Shown here one piece after another: positions 1 to 11,300 of a stretch of DNA of 64,000 nt (position 1 is its first letter; every line of letters begins with the position of its first letter). The DNA lies in the NCBI GenBank assembly GCA_949987565.1, contig OX465114.1, positions 992,001-1,056,000 on the forward strand, given 5' to 3'. The notes beneath the pieces are model-generated. The model was not told where the DNA came from. It was given only the letters and a program-made list of their open reading frames with translations, and ran no database searches. Source of the stretch: Luidia sarsii. Taxonomy: Eukaryota; Echinodermata; Asteroidea; Paxillosida; Luidiidae. A program made the translations under genes and the position numbers.

Positions 1-429
1 TTCCTCCAGTGGCCTGAGTCAAAACATCTGAATTCGGAGTCAATTTCTATTCAAACATTTTCATGAGAAGGGAGCGACCCTACCTGTTTCTCTGAGCTGC
101 CCTTGTCCAGTCGCTGGCATAATTGTCGACGGCAGAGAGTGACTGAGCAGAAAGATAGGGTTTGAAAATTAATATCTCATTAACTAAGATGCTGACGACA
201 TTCAAATTTGTCCTAAGAAGAGGCCTAGGGTTCTTCTAACAACAGGTGTTAAAGTTACTGAGTTTGGAGAACATTTCTTTTGATGGTTTTCCAGGGAAAG
301 GCAACGACCCTTCATCTGTCTGAGTGTCAACTGTGTATTCATACGAGTAGACGTTGATTCGCAGATTTTGCAGGTGATGGGCAGAGATATATTCCTTGCG
401 TGTTCATATCGTTTTACATTTTAGGTTTT
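1..429 (+). repeat. Left-edge partial monomer (type a)
   Basis: The first 34 bases of this monomer lie outside the window. It has the type a marks cattttcatgagaag and gcccttgtc, tcctaagaag in the B half, and the gttgattcgcag block. Its sequence lines up with the monomer at 8353-8781, 8,352 bp (18 monomers) downstream, with the same features. Confidence 0.9.
353..381. repeat. Two-state block in the B half (gttgattcgcag form)
   Basis: This 29-bp stretch occurs in two main forms that differ at seven positions. The form here begins gttgattcgcag; the other begins gttaactcgctgg (for example 817-845). Types a, b, d and Q usually have the first; c, e, g, P, R and V the second. Minor forms exist: gttacctcgc (U), gttcactcgc (35230, 37085) and gtgaactcgctgac (region III). 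The second form contains gttaac and a short dyad cgagt-actcg that the first form lacks. It is the most concentrated difference between monomer types. Confidence 0.85.
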
Positions 430-893
430 GATGCTTGAAACTTGGCATGAAAGTAGCCCTGGGATTCCTCCAGTGGCCTGAGTCAAAACATCTGAATTCG
501 GAGTCAATTTCTATTCAAACATTTTCAGGAGAAGGGAGCGACCCTACCTGTTTCTCTGAGCTGCCATTGTCCAGTCGCTGGTATAATTGTCGACGGCAGA
601 GAGTGTCTGAGCAGAAAGATAGGGTTTGGAAATTAATATCTCATTAACTAAGATGCTGACGACATTCAAATTTGTCCTAGGAAGAGGCCTAGGGTTCTTC
701 TAACAACAGGTGTTAAAGTTACTGAGTTTGGAGAACATTTCTTTTGATGGTTTTCCAGGGAAAGGCAACGACCCTTCATCTGTCTGAGTGTCAACTGTGT
801 ATTCATACGAGTAGACGTTAACTCGCTGGCTTTGGAGGTGATAGGCAGAGATATATTCCTTGCGTGTTCATATCGTAATACATTTCAGGTTTT
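430..893 (+). repeat. Chimeric b/c monomer
   Basis: The front (gatgcttgaaac, cctgggattcc) matches the b monomer at 8782, apart from that copy's private gaaagttgg. The rear (ctggtataatt, gtgtctgag, gttaactcgctgg, aatacatttcagg) matches the c monomer at 9246. The switch lies between about 470 and 580. One monomer here stands for two in the right copy of the block, which is what an unequal exchange one unit out of register would leave. Confidence 0.8.
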
Positions 894-1138
894 GATGCTT
901 GAAACTTGGCATGAAAGTAGCCCTGGGATTCCTCCAGTGGCCTGAGTAAAAACATCTGAATTCGGAGTCAATTTCTATTCAAAGATTTTCAAGAGAAGGG
1001 AGCGACCCTACCTGTTTCTCTGAGCTGCCATTGTCAAGTCAGTGGCATAATGGTCGACGGCAGAGAGTGACTGAGCAGAAAGATAGGGTTTGGAAATTAA
1101 TATCTCATTAAATATTATGCTGACGACATTCAAATTTG

Positions 1139-1158
1139 TCCTAGGAAGAGGCCTAGGA
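1139..1158. other. Short dyad with hairpin potential, recurrent in B halves
   Basis: The bases tcctagg (1139-1145) and cctagga (1152-1158) are reverse complements around the 6-base aagagg, giving a 7-bp stem. In monomers reading cctagggttc the stem is 6 bp (676-681 with 688-693). Each arm is itself the palindrome cctagg, so alternative pairings exist, including gaaga with tcttc around the second cctagg. Most monomers keep it. It is weakened in type a monomers by tcctaagaag, and in some region III monomers by ccttgg or cctttg. That it folds or binds anything is not shown by the sequence. Confidence 0.7.
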
Positions 1159-4100
1159 TTCTTCTAACAAGAAGTGTTCAAGTTACTGAGTTTGGAGAAC
1201 ATTTCTTTTGATGGTTTTCCAGGGAAAGGCAACGACCCTTCATCTGTCTGAGTGTCAACTGTGTATTCATACGAGTAGACGTTGATTCGCAGATTTTGCA
1301 GGTGATGGGCAGAGATATATTCCTTGCGTGTTCATATCGTTTTACATTTTAGGTTTTGATTTTTGAAACTTGGCATGAAAGTAGCCCTAGGATTCCTCCA
1401 GTGGCCTGAGTCAAAACATCTGAATTCGGAGTCAATTTCTATTCAAACATTTTCAGGAGAAGGGAGCGACTCTACCTGTTTCTCTGAGCTGCCATTGTCC
1501 AGTCGCTGGCATAATTGTCGACGGCAGAGAGTGTCTGAGCAGAAAGATAGGGTTTGGAAATTAATATCTCATTAACTAAGATGCTGACGACATTCAAATT
1601 TGTCCTAGGAAGAGGCCTAGGGTTCTTCTAACAACAGGTGTTAAAGTTACTGAGTTTGGAGAACATTTCTTTTGATGGTTTTCCAGGGAAAGGCAACGAC
1701 CCTTCATCTGTCTGAGTGTCAACTGTGTATTCATACGAGTAGACGTTAACTCGCTGGCTTTGGAGGTGATAGGCAGAGATATATTCCTTGCGTGTTCATA
1801 TCGTAATACATTTTAGGTTTTGATGCTTGAAACTTGGCATGAAAGTAGCCCTGGGATTCCTCCAGTGGCATGAGTAAAAACATCTGAATTCGGAGTCAAT
1901 TTCTATTCAAAGATTTTCAAGAGAAGGGAGCGACCCTACCTGTTTCTCTGAGCTGCCATTGTCAAGTCGGTGGCATAATGGTCGACGGCAGAGAGTGACT
2001 GAGCAGAAAGATAGGGTTTGGAAATTAATATCTCATTAAATATTATGCTGACGACATTCAAATTTGTCCTAGGAAGAGGCCTAGGATTCTTCTAACAAGA
2101 AGTGTTCAAGTTACTGAGTTTGGAGAACATTTCTTTTGATGGTTTTCCAGGGAAAGGCAACGACCCTTCATCTGTCTGAGTGTCAACTGTGTATTCATAC
2201 GAGTAGACGTTAACTCGCTGACTTTGGAGGTGATAGGCAGAGATATTTTCCTTGCGTGTTCATATCGTAATACATTTTAGGTTTTTATGCTTGAAACTTG
2301 GCATGAAAGTAGCCCTAGGATTCCTCCAGTGGCCTGAGTCAAAACATCTGAATTCGGAGTCAATTTCTATTCAAACATTTTCAGGAGAAGGGAGCGACCC
2401 TACCTGTTTCTCTGAGCTGCCATTGTCCAGTCGCTGGCATAATTGTCGACGGCAGAGAGTGACTGAGCAGAAAGATAGGGTTTGGAAATTAATATCTCAT
2501 TAACTAAGATGCTGACGACATTCAAATTTGTCCTAGGAAGAGGCCTAGGGTTCTTCTAACAATAGGTGTTAAAGTTACTGAGTTTTGAGAACATTTCTTT
2601 TGATGGTTTTCCAGGGAAAGGCAACGACTCTTCATCTGTCTGAGTGTCAACTGTGTATTCATACGAGTAGACGTTAACTCGCTGGCTTTGGAGGTGATAG
2701 GCAGAGATATATTCCTTGCGTGTTCATATCGTTTTACATTTTAGGTTTTGATGCTTGAAACTTGGCATGAAAGTAGCCCTGGGATTCCTCCAGTGGCCTG
2801 AGTCAAAACATCTGAATTCGGAGTCAATTTCTATTCAAACATTTTCATGAGAAGGGAGCGACCCTACCTGTTTCTCTGAGCTGCCCTTGTCCAGTCGCTG
2901 GCATAATTGTCGACGGCAGAGAGTGACTGAGCAGAAAGATAGGGTTTGAAATTTAATATCTCATTAACTAAGATGCTGACGACATTCAAATTTGTCCTAG
3001 GAAGAGGCCTAGGGTTCTTCTAACAACAGGTGTTAAAGTTACTGAGTTTGGAGAACATTTCTTTTGATGGTTTTCCAGGGAAAGGCAACGACCCTTCATC
3101 TGTCTGAGTGTCAACTGTGTATTCATACGAGTAGACGTTGATTCGCAGATTTTGCAGGTGATGGGCAGAGATATATTCCTTGCGTGTTCATATCGTTTTA
3201 CATTTTAGGTTTTGATTCTTGAAACTTGGCATGAAAGTAGCCCTAGGATTTCTCCAGTGGCCTGAGTCAAAACATCTGAATTTGGAGTCAATTTCTATTC
3301 AAACATTTTCAGGAGAAGGGAGCGACCCTACCTGTTTCTCTGAGCTGCCATTGTCCAGTCGCTGGTATAATTGTCGACGGCAGAGAGTGTCTGAGCAGAA
3401 AGATAGGGTTTGGAAATTAATATCTCATTAACTAAGATGCTGACGACATTCAAATTTGTCCTAGGAAGAGGCCTAGGGTTCTTCTAACAACAGGTGTTAA
3501 AGTTACTGAGTTTGGAGAACATTTCTTTTGATGGTTTTCCAGGGAAAGGCAACGACCCTTCATCTGTCTGAGTGTCAACTGTGTAATCATACGAGTAGAC
3601 GTTAACTCGCTGGCTTTGGAGGTGATAGGCAGAGATATATTCCTTGCGTGTTCATATCGTAATACATTTTAGGTTTTGATACTTGAAACTTGGCATGAAA
3701 GTAGCCCTGGGATTCCTCCAGTGGCCTGAGTCAAAACATCTGAATTCGGAGTCAATTTCTATTCAAAGATTTTCAAGAGAAGGGAGCGACCCTACCTGTT
3801 TCTCTGAGCTGCCATTGTCAAGTCGGTGGCATAATGGTCGACGGCAGAGAGTGACTGAGCAGAAAGATAGGGTTTGGAAATTAATATCTCATTAAATATT
3901 ATGCTGACGACATTCAAATTTGTCCTAGGAAGAGGCCTAGGATTCTTCTAACAAGAAGTGTTCAAGTTACTGAGTTTGGAGAACATTTCTTTTGATGGTT
4001 TTCCAGGGAAAGGCAACGACCCTTCATCTGTCTGAGTGTCAACTGTGTATTCATACGAGTAGACGTTGATTCGCAGATTTTGCAGGTGATGGGCAGAGAT

Positions 4101-6461
4101 ATATTCCTTGCGTGTTCATATCGTTTTACATTTTAGGTTTTGATTCTTGAAACTTGGCATGAAAGTAGCCCTAGGATTCCTCCAGTGGCCTGAGTCAAAA
4201 CATCTGAATTCGGAGTCAATTTCTATTCAAACATTTTCAGGAGAAGGGAGCGACTCTACCTGTTTCTCTGAGCTGCCATTGTCCAGTCGCTGGCATAATT
4301 GTCGACGGCAGAGAGTGTCTGAGCAGAAAGATAGGGTTTGGAAATTAATATCTCATTAACTAAGATGCTGACGACATTCAAATTTGTCCTAGGAAGAGGC
4401 CTAGGGTTCTTCTAACAACAGGTGTTAAAGTTACTGAGTTTGGAGAACATTTCTTTTGATGGTTTTCCAGGGAAAGGCAACGACCCTTCATCTGTCTGAG
4501 TGTCAACTGTGTATTCATACGAGTACACGTTAACTCGCTGGCTTTGGAGGTGATGGGCAGAGATATATTCCTTGCGTGTTCATATCGTTTTACATTTTAG
4601 GTTTTGATGCTTGAAACTTGGCATGAAAGTAGCCCTGGGATTCCTCCAGTGGCCTGAGTCAAAACATCTGAATTCGGAGTCAATTTCTATTCAAACATTT
4701 TCAGGAGAAGGGAGCGACCCTACCTGTTTCTCTGAGCTGCCATTGTCCAGTTGCTGGCAAAATTGTCGACGGCAGAGAGTGACTGAGCAGAAAGATAGGG
4801 TTTGAAATTTAATATCTCATTAACTAAGATGCTGACGACATTCAAATTTGTCCTAGGAAGAGGCCTAGGGTTCTTCTAACAACAGGTGTTAAAGTTACTG
4901 AGTTTGGAGAACATTTCTTTTGATGGTTTTCCAGGGAAAGGCAACGACCCTTCATCTGTCTGAGTGTCAACTGTGTATTCATACAAGTAGACGTTGATTC
5001 GCAGATTTTGCAGGTGATGGGCAGAGATATATTCCTTGCGTGTTCATATCGTTTTACATTTTAGGTTTTGATTCTTGAAACTTGGCATGAAAGTAGCCCT
5101 AGGATTTCTCCAGTGGCCTGAGTCAAAACATCTGAATTCGGAGTCAATTTCTATTCAAACATTTTCAGGAGAAGGGAGCGACCCTACCTGTTTCTCTGAG
5201 CTGCCATTGTCCAGTCGCTGGTATAATTGTCGACGGCAGAGAGTGTCTGAGCAGAAAGATAGGGTTTGGAAATTAATATCTCATTAACTAAGATGCTGAC
5301 GACATTCAAATTTGTCCTAGGAAGAGGCCTAGGGTTCTTCTAACAACAGGTGTTAAAGTTACTGAGTTTGGAGAACATTTCTTTTGATGGTTTTCCAGGG
5401 AAAGGCAACGACCCTTCATCTGTCTGAGTGTCAACTGTGTATTCATACGAGTAGACGTTAACTCGCTGGCTTTGGAGGTGATAGGCAGAGATATATTCCT
5501 TGCGTGTTCATATCGTAATACATTTTAGGTTTTGATGCTTGAAACTTGGCATGAAAGTAGCCCTGGGATTCCTCCAGTGGCCTGAGTAAAAACATCTGAA
5601 TTCGGAGTCAATTTCTATTCAAAGATTTTCAAGAGAAGGGAGCGACCCTACCTGTTTCTCTGAGCTGCCATTGTCAAGTCGGTGGCATAATGGTCGACGG
5701 CAGAGTGTGACTGAGCAGAAAGATAGGGTTTGGAAATTAATATCTCATTAAATATTATGCTGACGACATTCAAATTTGTCCTAGGAAGAGGCCTAGGATT
5801 CTTCTAACAAGAAGTGTTCAAGTTACTGAGTTTGGAGAACATTTCTTTTGATGGTTTTCCAGGGAAAGGCAACGACCCTTCATCTGTCTGAGTGTCAACT
5901 GTGTATTCATACGAGTAGACGTTGATTCGCAGATTTTGCAGGTGATGGGCAGAGATATATTCCTTGCGTGTTCATATCGTTTTACATTTTAGGTTTTGAT
6001 TCTTGAAACTTGGCATGAAAGTAGCCCTGGGATTCCTCCAGTGGCCTGAGTCAAAACATCTGAATTCGGAGTCAATTTCTATTCAAACATTTTCAGGAGA
6101 AGGGAGCGACTCTACCTGTTTCTCTGAGCTGCCATTGTCCAGTCGCTGGCATAATTGTCGACGGCAGAGAGTGTCTGAGCAGAAAGATAGGGTTTGGAAA
6201 TTAATATCTCATTAACTAAGATGCTGACGACATTCAAATTTGTCCTAGGAAGAGGCCTAGGGTTCTTCTAACAACACGTGTTAAAGTTACTGAGTTTGGA
6301 GAACATTTCTTTTGATGGTTTTCCAGGGAAAGGCAACGACCCTTCATCTGTCTGAGTGTCAACTGTGTATTCATACGAGTAGACGTTAACTCGCTGGCTT
6401 TGGAGGTGATAGGCAGAGATATATTCCTTGCGTGTTCATATCGTAATACATTTTAGGTTTT

Positions 6462-8317
6462 GATGCTTGAAACTTGGCATGAAAGTAGCCCTGGGATTCC
6501 TCCAGTGGCCTGAGTAAAAACATCTGAATTCGGAGTCAATTTCTATTCAAAGATTTTCAAGAGAAGGGAGCGACCCTACCTGTTTCTCTGAGCTGCCATT
6601 GTCAAGTCGGTGGCATAATGGTCGACGGCAGAGAGTGACTGAGCAGAAAGATAGGGTTTGGAAATTAATATCTCATTAAATATTATGCTGACGACATTCA
6701 AATTTGTCCTAGGAAGAGGCCTAGGATTCTTCTAACAAGAAGTGTTCAAGTTACTGAGTTTGGAGAACATTTCTTTTGATGGTTTTCCAGGGAAAGGCAA
6801 CGACCCTTCATCTGTCTGAGTGTCAACTGTGTATTCATACGAGTAGACGTTAACTCGCTGGCTTTGGAGGTGATAGGCAGAGATATATTCCTTGCGTGTT
6901 CATATCGTAATACATTTTAGGTTTTGATGCTTGAAACTTGGCATGAAAGTAGCCCTGGGATTCCTCCAGTGGCCTGAGTAAAAACATCTGAATTCGGAGT
7001 CAATTTCTATTCAAAGATTTTCAAGAGAAGGGAGCGACCCTACCTGTTTCTCTGAGCTGCCATTGTCAAGTCGGTGGCATAATGGTCGACGGCAGAGAGT
7101 GACTGAGCAGAAAGATAGGGTTTGGAAATTAATATCTCATTAAATATTATGCTGACGACATTCAAATTTGTCCTAGGAAGAGGCCTAGGATTCTTCTAAC
7201 AAGAAGTGTTCAAGTTACTGAGTTTGGAGAACATTTCTTTTGATGGTTTTCCAGGGAAAGGCAACGACCCTTCATCTGTCTGAGTGTCAACTGTGTATTC
7301 ATACGAGTAGACGTTAACTCGCTGGCTTTGGAGGTGATGGGCAGAGATATATTCCTTGCGTGTTCATATCGTTTTACATTTTAGGTTTTGATGCTTGAAA
7401 CTTGGCATGAAAGTAGCCCTAGGATTCCTCCAGTGGCATGAGTCAAAACATCTGAATTCGGAGTCAATTTCTATTCAAACATTTTCAGGAGAAGGGAGCG
7501 ACCCTACCGGTTTCTCTGAGCTGCCCTTGTCCAGTCGCTGGCATAATTGTCGACGGCAGAGAGTGACTGAGCAGAAAGATAGGGTTTGGAAATTAATATC
7601 TCATTAAATATTATGCTGACGACATTCAAATTTGTCCTAGGAAGAGGCCTAGGATTCTTCTAACAAGAAGTGTTCAAGTTACTGAGTTTGGAGAACATTT
7701 CTTTTGATGGTTTTCCAGGGAAAGGCAACGACCCTTCATCTGTCTGAGTGTCAACTGTGTATTCATACGAGTAGACGTTAACTCGCTGGCTTTGGAGGTG
7801 ATGGGCAGAGATATATTCCTTGCGTGTTCATATCGTTTTACATTTTAGGTTTTGATGCTTGAAACTTGGCATGAAAGTAGCCCTAGGATTCCTCCAGTGG
7901 CATGAGTCAAAACATCTGATTTCGGAGTCAATTTCTATTCAAACATTTTCAGGAGAAGGGAGCGACCCTACCGGTTTCTCTGAGCTGCCCTTGTCCAGTC
8001 GCTGGCATAATTGTCGACGGCAGAGAGTGACTGAGCAGAAAGATACGGTTTGGAAATTAATATCTCATTAACTAAGATGCTGACGACATTCAAATTTGTC
8101 CTAGGAAGAGGCCTAGGGTTCTTCTAACAATAGGTGTTAAAGTTACTGAGTTTGGAGAACATTTCTTTTGATGGTTTTCCAGGTAAAGGCAACGACTCTT
8201 CATCTGTCTGAGTGTCAACTGTGTATTCATACGAGTAGACGTTAACTCGCTGGCTTTGGAGGTGATAGGCAGAGATATATTCCTTGCGTGTTCATATCGT
8301 TTTACATTTTAGGTTTT
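6462..8317 (+). repeat. Region I spacer, four monomers
   Basis: Two consecutive f-like monomers (6462, 6926) with gagtaaaaac are followed by two monomers with tggcatgagtc and ccggtttctc (7390, 7854). The last has the g' marks catctgatttcgg and gatacggttt, and a private aggtaaagg. The B half at 7390 keeps gtgttcaag while its A half resembles the g' monomer after it, so it looks like a product of local duplication and exchange. This segment separates the two copies of the region I block. Confidence 0.8.
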
Positions 8318-8352
8318 GATGCTTGAAACTTGGCATGAAAGTAGCCCTGGGA

Positions 8353-11300
8353 TTCCTCCAGTGGCCTGAGTCAAAACATCTGAATTCGGAGTCAATTTCT
8401 ATTCAAACATTTTCATGAGAAGGGAGCGACCCTACCTGTTTCTCTGAGCTGCCCTTGTCCAGTCGCTGGCATAATTGTCGACGGCAGAGAGTGACTGAGC
8501 AGAAAGATAGGGTTTGAAAATTAATATCTCATTAACTAAGATGCTGACGACATTCAAATTTGTCCTAAGAAGAGGCCTAGGGTTCTTCTAACAACAGGTG
8601 TTAAAGTTACTGAGTTTGGAGAACATTTCTTTTGATGGTTTTCCAGGGAAAGGCAACGACCCTTCATCTGTCTGAGTGTCAACTGTGTATTCATACGAGT
8701 AGACGTTGATTCGCAGATTTTGCAGGTGATGGGCAGAGATATATTCCTTGCGTGTTCATATCGTTTTACATTTTAGGTTTTGATGCTTGAAAGTTGGCAT
8801 GAAAGTAGCCCTGGGATTCCTCCAGTGGCCTGAGTCAAAACATCTGAATTCGGAGTCAATTTCTATTCAAACATTTTCAGGAGAAGGGAGCGACCCTACC
8901 TGTTTCTCTGAGCTGCCATTGTCCAGTCGCTGGCATAATTGTCGACGGCAGAGAGTGACTGAGCAGAAAGATAGGGTTTGAAATTTAATATCTCATTAAC
9001 TAAGATGCTGACGACATTCAAATTTGTCCTAGGAAGAGGCCTAGGGTTCTTCTAACAACAGGTGTTAAAGTTACTGAGTTTGGAGAACATTTCTTTTGAT
9101 GGTTTTCCAGGGAAAGGCAACGACCCTTCATCTGTCTGAGTGTCAACTGTGTATTCATACGAGTAGACGTTGATTCGCAGATTTTGCAGGTGATGGGCAG
9201 AGATATATTCCTTGCGTGTTCATATCGTTTTACATTTTAGGTTTTGATTCTTGAAACTTGGCATGAAAGTAGCCCTAGGATTTCTCCAGTGGCCTGAGTC
9301 AAAACATCTGAATTCGGAGTCAATTTCTATTCAAACATTTTCAGGAGAAGGGAGCGACCCTACCTGTTTCTCTGAGCTGCCATTGTCCAGTCGCTGGTAT
9401 AATTGTCGACGGCAGAGAGTGTCTGAGCAGAAAGATAGGGTTTGGAAATTAATATCTCATTAACTAAGATGCTGACGACATTCAAATTTGTCCTAGGAAG
9501 AGGCCTAGGGTTCTTCTAACAACAGGTGTTAAAGTTACTGAGTTTGGAGAACATTTCTTTTGATGGTTTTCCAGGGAAAGGCAACGACCCTTCATCTGTC
9601 TGAGTGTCAACTGTGTATTCATACGAGTAGACGTTAACTCGCTGGCTTTGGAGGTGATAGGCAGAGATATATTCCTTGCGTGTTCATATCGTAATACATT
9701 TCAGGTTTTGATGCTTGAAACTTGGCATGAAAGTAGCCCTGGGATTCCTCCAGTGGCCTGAGTAAAAACATCTGAATTCGGAGTCAATTTCTATTCAAAG
9801 ATTTTCAAGAGAAGGGAGCGACCCTACCTGTTTCTCTGAGCTGCCATTGTCAAGTCAGTGGCATAATGGTCGACGGCAGAGAGTGACTGAGCAGAAAGAT
9901 AGGGTTTGGAAATTAATATCTCATTAAATATTATGCTGACGACATTCAAATTTGTCCTAGGAAGAGGCCTAGGATTCTTCTAACAAGAAGTGTTCAAGTT
10001 ACTGAGTTTGGAGAACATTTCTTTTGATGGTTTTCCAGGGAAAGGCAACGACCCTTCATCTGTCTGAGTGTCAACTGTGTATTCATACGAGTAGACGTTA
10101 ACTCGCTGACTTTGGAGGTGATAGGCAGAGATATTTTCCTTGCGTGTTCATATCGTAATACATTTTAGGTTTTTATGCTTGAAACTTGGCATGAAAGTAG
10201 CCCTAGGATTCCTCCAGTGGCCTGAGTCAAAACATCTGAATTCGGAGTCAATTTCTATTCAAACATTTTCAGGAGAAGGGAGCGACCCTACCTGTTTCTC
10301 TGAGCTGCCATTGTCCAGTCGCTGGCATAATTGTCGACGGCAGAGAGTGACTGAGCAGAAAGATAGGGTTTGGAAATTAATATCTCATTAACTAAGATGC
10401 TGACGACATTCAAATTTGTCCTAGGAAGAGGCCTAGGGTTCTTCTAACAATAGGTGTTAAAGTTACTGAGTTTGGAGAACATTTCTTTTGATGGTTTTCC
10501 AGGGAAAGGCAACGACTCTTCATCTGTCTGAGTGTCAACTGTGTATTCATACGAGTAGACGTTAACTCGCTGGCTTTGGAGGTGATAGGCAGAGATATAT
10601 TCCTTGCGTGTTCATATCGTAATACATTTTAGGTTTTGATGCTTGAAACTTGGCATGAAAGTAGCCCTGGGATTCCTCCAGTGGCCTGAGTCAAAACATC
10701 TGAATTCGGAGTCAATTTCTATTCAAACATTTTCATGAGAAGGGAGCGACCCTACCTGTTTCTCTGAGCTGCCCTTGTCCAGTCGCTGGCATAATTGTCG
10801 ACGGCAGAGAGTGACTGAGCAGAAAGATAGGGTTTGAAATTTAATATCTCATTAACTAAGATGCTGACGACATTCAAATTTGTCCTAGGAAGAGGCCTAG
10901 GGTTCTTCTAACAACAGGTGTTAAAGTTACTGAGTTTGGAGAACATTTCTTTTGATGGTTTTCCAGGGAAAGGCAACGACCCTTCATCTGTCTGAGTGTC
11001 AACTGTGTATTCATACGAGTAGACGTTGATTCGCAGATTTTGCAGGTGATGGGCAGAGATATATTCCTTGCGTGTTCATATCGTTTTACATTTTAGGTTT
11101 TGATTCGTGAAACTTGGCATGAAAGTAGCCCTAGGATTTCTCCAGTGGCCTGAGTCAAAACATCTGAATTTGGAGTCAATTTCTATTCAAACATTTTCAG
11201 GAGAAGGGAGCGACCCTACCTGTTTCTCTGAGCTGCCATTGTCCAGTCGCTGGTATAATTGTCGACGGCAGAGAGTGTCTGAGCAGAAAGATAGGGTTTG

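Larger units (their letters stand above)
1..6461 (+). repeat. Region I, left copy of duplicated block
   Basis: Fourteen monomers (the first partial) read a, b/c chimera, d, e, f, g, a', c, d, e, b, c, d, e. The same order, minus two monomers and plus one, is found at 8,353-14,349. Shared private changes show recent duplication: gtgtaatcatac (3,580s and 11,470s), gtacacgtt in an e monomer, a tggcaaaatt change in a b monomer, acaagtag, agagtgtgactg and aacacgtgtt. From 2,286 to 6,461 the copies are offset by exactly 7,888 bp, or 17 monomers. Differences between copies are few, for example cagttgctgg here and cagtcgctgg in the right copy. Confidence 0.9.

Noticed and set aside
1..464. A further internal period near 116 bp
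   Set aside because: Short matches such as ctgagtttggag with ctggctttggag are offset by about 104 and 130 bp and do not stay colinear. Only the half-monomer period holds up.
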